From JBMNTU01 sp050945895 (GTDB taxonomy: Bacteria; Bacillota; Clostridia; Christensenellales; Christensenellaceae): DNA of 13,340 nt. The notes beneath the pieces are model-generated. The model was not told where the DNA came from and made no database searches. It was given only the letters and a program-made list of their open reading frames with translations. Below, in pieces: positions 13,292 through 13,340 of the stretch. The translations under genes were made by a program, and so were the position numbers. Numbering within the stretch: position 1 is the first letter of the stretch; every line of letters begins with the position of its first letter. The stretch lies in NCBI GenBank assembly GCA_050945895.1, contig JBMNTU010000063.1, positions 1 to 13,340 of the forward strand, given 5' to 3'.

Positions 13292-13340
13292 ATGGCAAGG
13301 AAAAAATACACAACAGAGCAGATAATTGTAAAGCTTAGAG
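13292..13340 (+). CDS. IS3-family transposase OrfA, first residues only (runs off window)
   Basis: Only 16 codons are in the window, reading MARKKYTTEQIIVKLR. This closely follows the start of OrfA in IS3-family elements of the IS407-like group, which begin MARKRY/F...EQII.KLRE and carry a helix-turn-helix that binds the element's ends. GGAG lies 4-11 bases upstream of the ATG (GAAGGAGAATGGAG). The left inverted repeat of the insertion sequence should be within about 100 bp upstream, that is within the end of the lipoprotein gene, but I cannot place it without the other end. Confidence 0.7.
   Translation, partial: MARKKYTTEQIIVKLR

Overview
This window looks like accessory DNA of a gut-type Clostridia (Bacillota). 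The evidence is the moderate AT content, strong AGGAGG-type ribosome sites, several TTG/GTG starts, and protein families usual in Lachnospiraceae/Oscillospiraceae-like mobile elements (established knowledge; no search was run). Almost everything in it belongs to mobile elements or their cargo.

Left part (1-4424, minus strand): a type I restriction-modification operon, hsdR-hsdM-hsdS. It has its own promoter (4396-4424), a 15-bp gap between hsdR and hsdM, and an ATGA stop/start overlap between hsdM and hsdS. hsdS runs off the left edge. Next (4437-6334, minus strand) is a mobilization module: an inverted-repeat cluster that looks like an oriT, a MobC-like accessory protein, a MOBP-type relaxase, a coiled-coil protein with a C-terminal membrane anchor whose gene overlaps the relaxase gene by 293 bp in another frame, and a small conserved-looking protein. 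A strong terminator closes the module just upstream of the hsdR promoter.

Middle part (6335-9848): about 600 bp without a convincing gene holds two diverged direct copies of a ~200-bp unit (offset ~246 bp). A strong promoter with three CATATAT boxes two helical turns apart follows. It drives a Cro/C1-type regulator. Then come a DinD-like protein and a large serine recombinase. Together these resemble an integrative mobilizable element: recombinase at one end, regulator, mob genes, and a restriction system as cargo. The recombinase frame runs through a hairpin/T-run terminator, so its last ~20 codons may be flanking DNA and mark the element edge.

Right part (9904-13340): the 3' fragment of a tyrosine integrase gene (minus strand, N-terminus and box II Arg missing), then a plus-strand module of a second, probably conjugative or plasmid-like element: a small membrane protein, ParA, a 102-residue unknown protein, ParB, and a lipoprotein. 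The lipoprotein gene is followed at once by the start of an IS3-type transposase orfA that runs off the right edge. A 27-bp near-perfect palindrome inside parB is a candidate ParB binding site. The simplest reading (inference) is a mobilizable element carrying a type I R-M system inserted at or beside the end of a larger ParAB-bearing element whose own integrase has been broken.

No CRISPR array, tRNA or rRNA was seen. The gene families are mostly familiar. The less ordinary points are the overlapping mob genes, the odd mobC start, the repeat/operator region, the recombinase-terminator junction and the palindrome inside parB.
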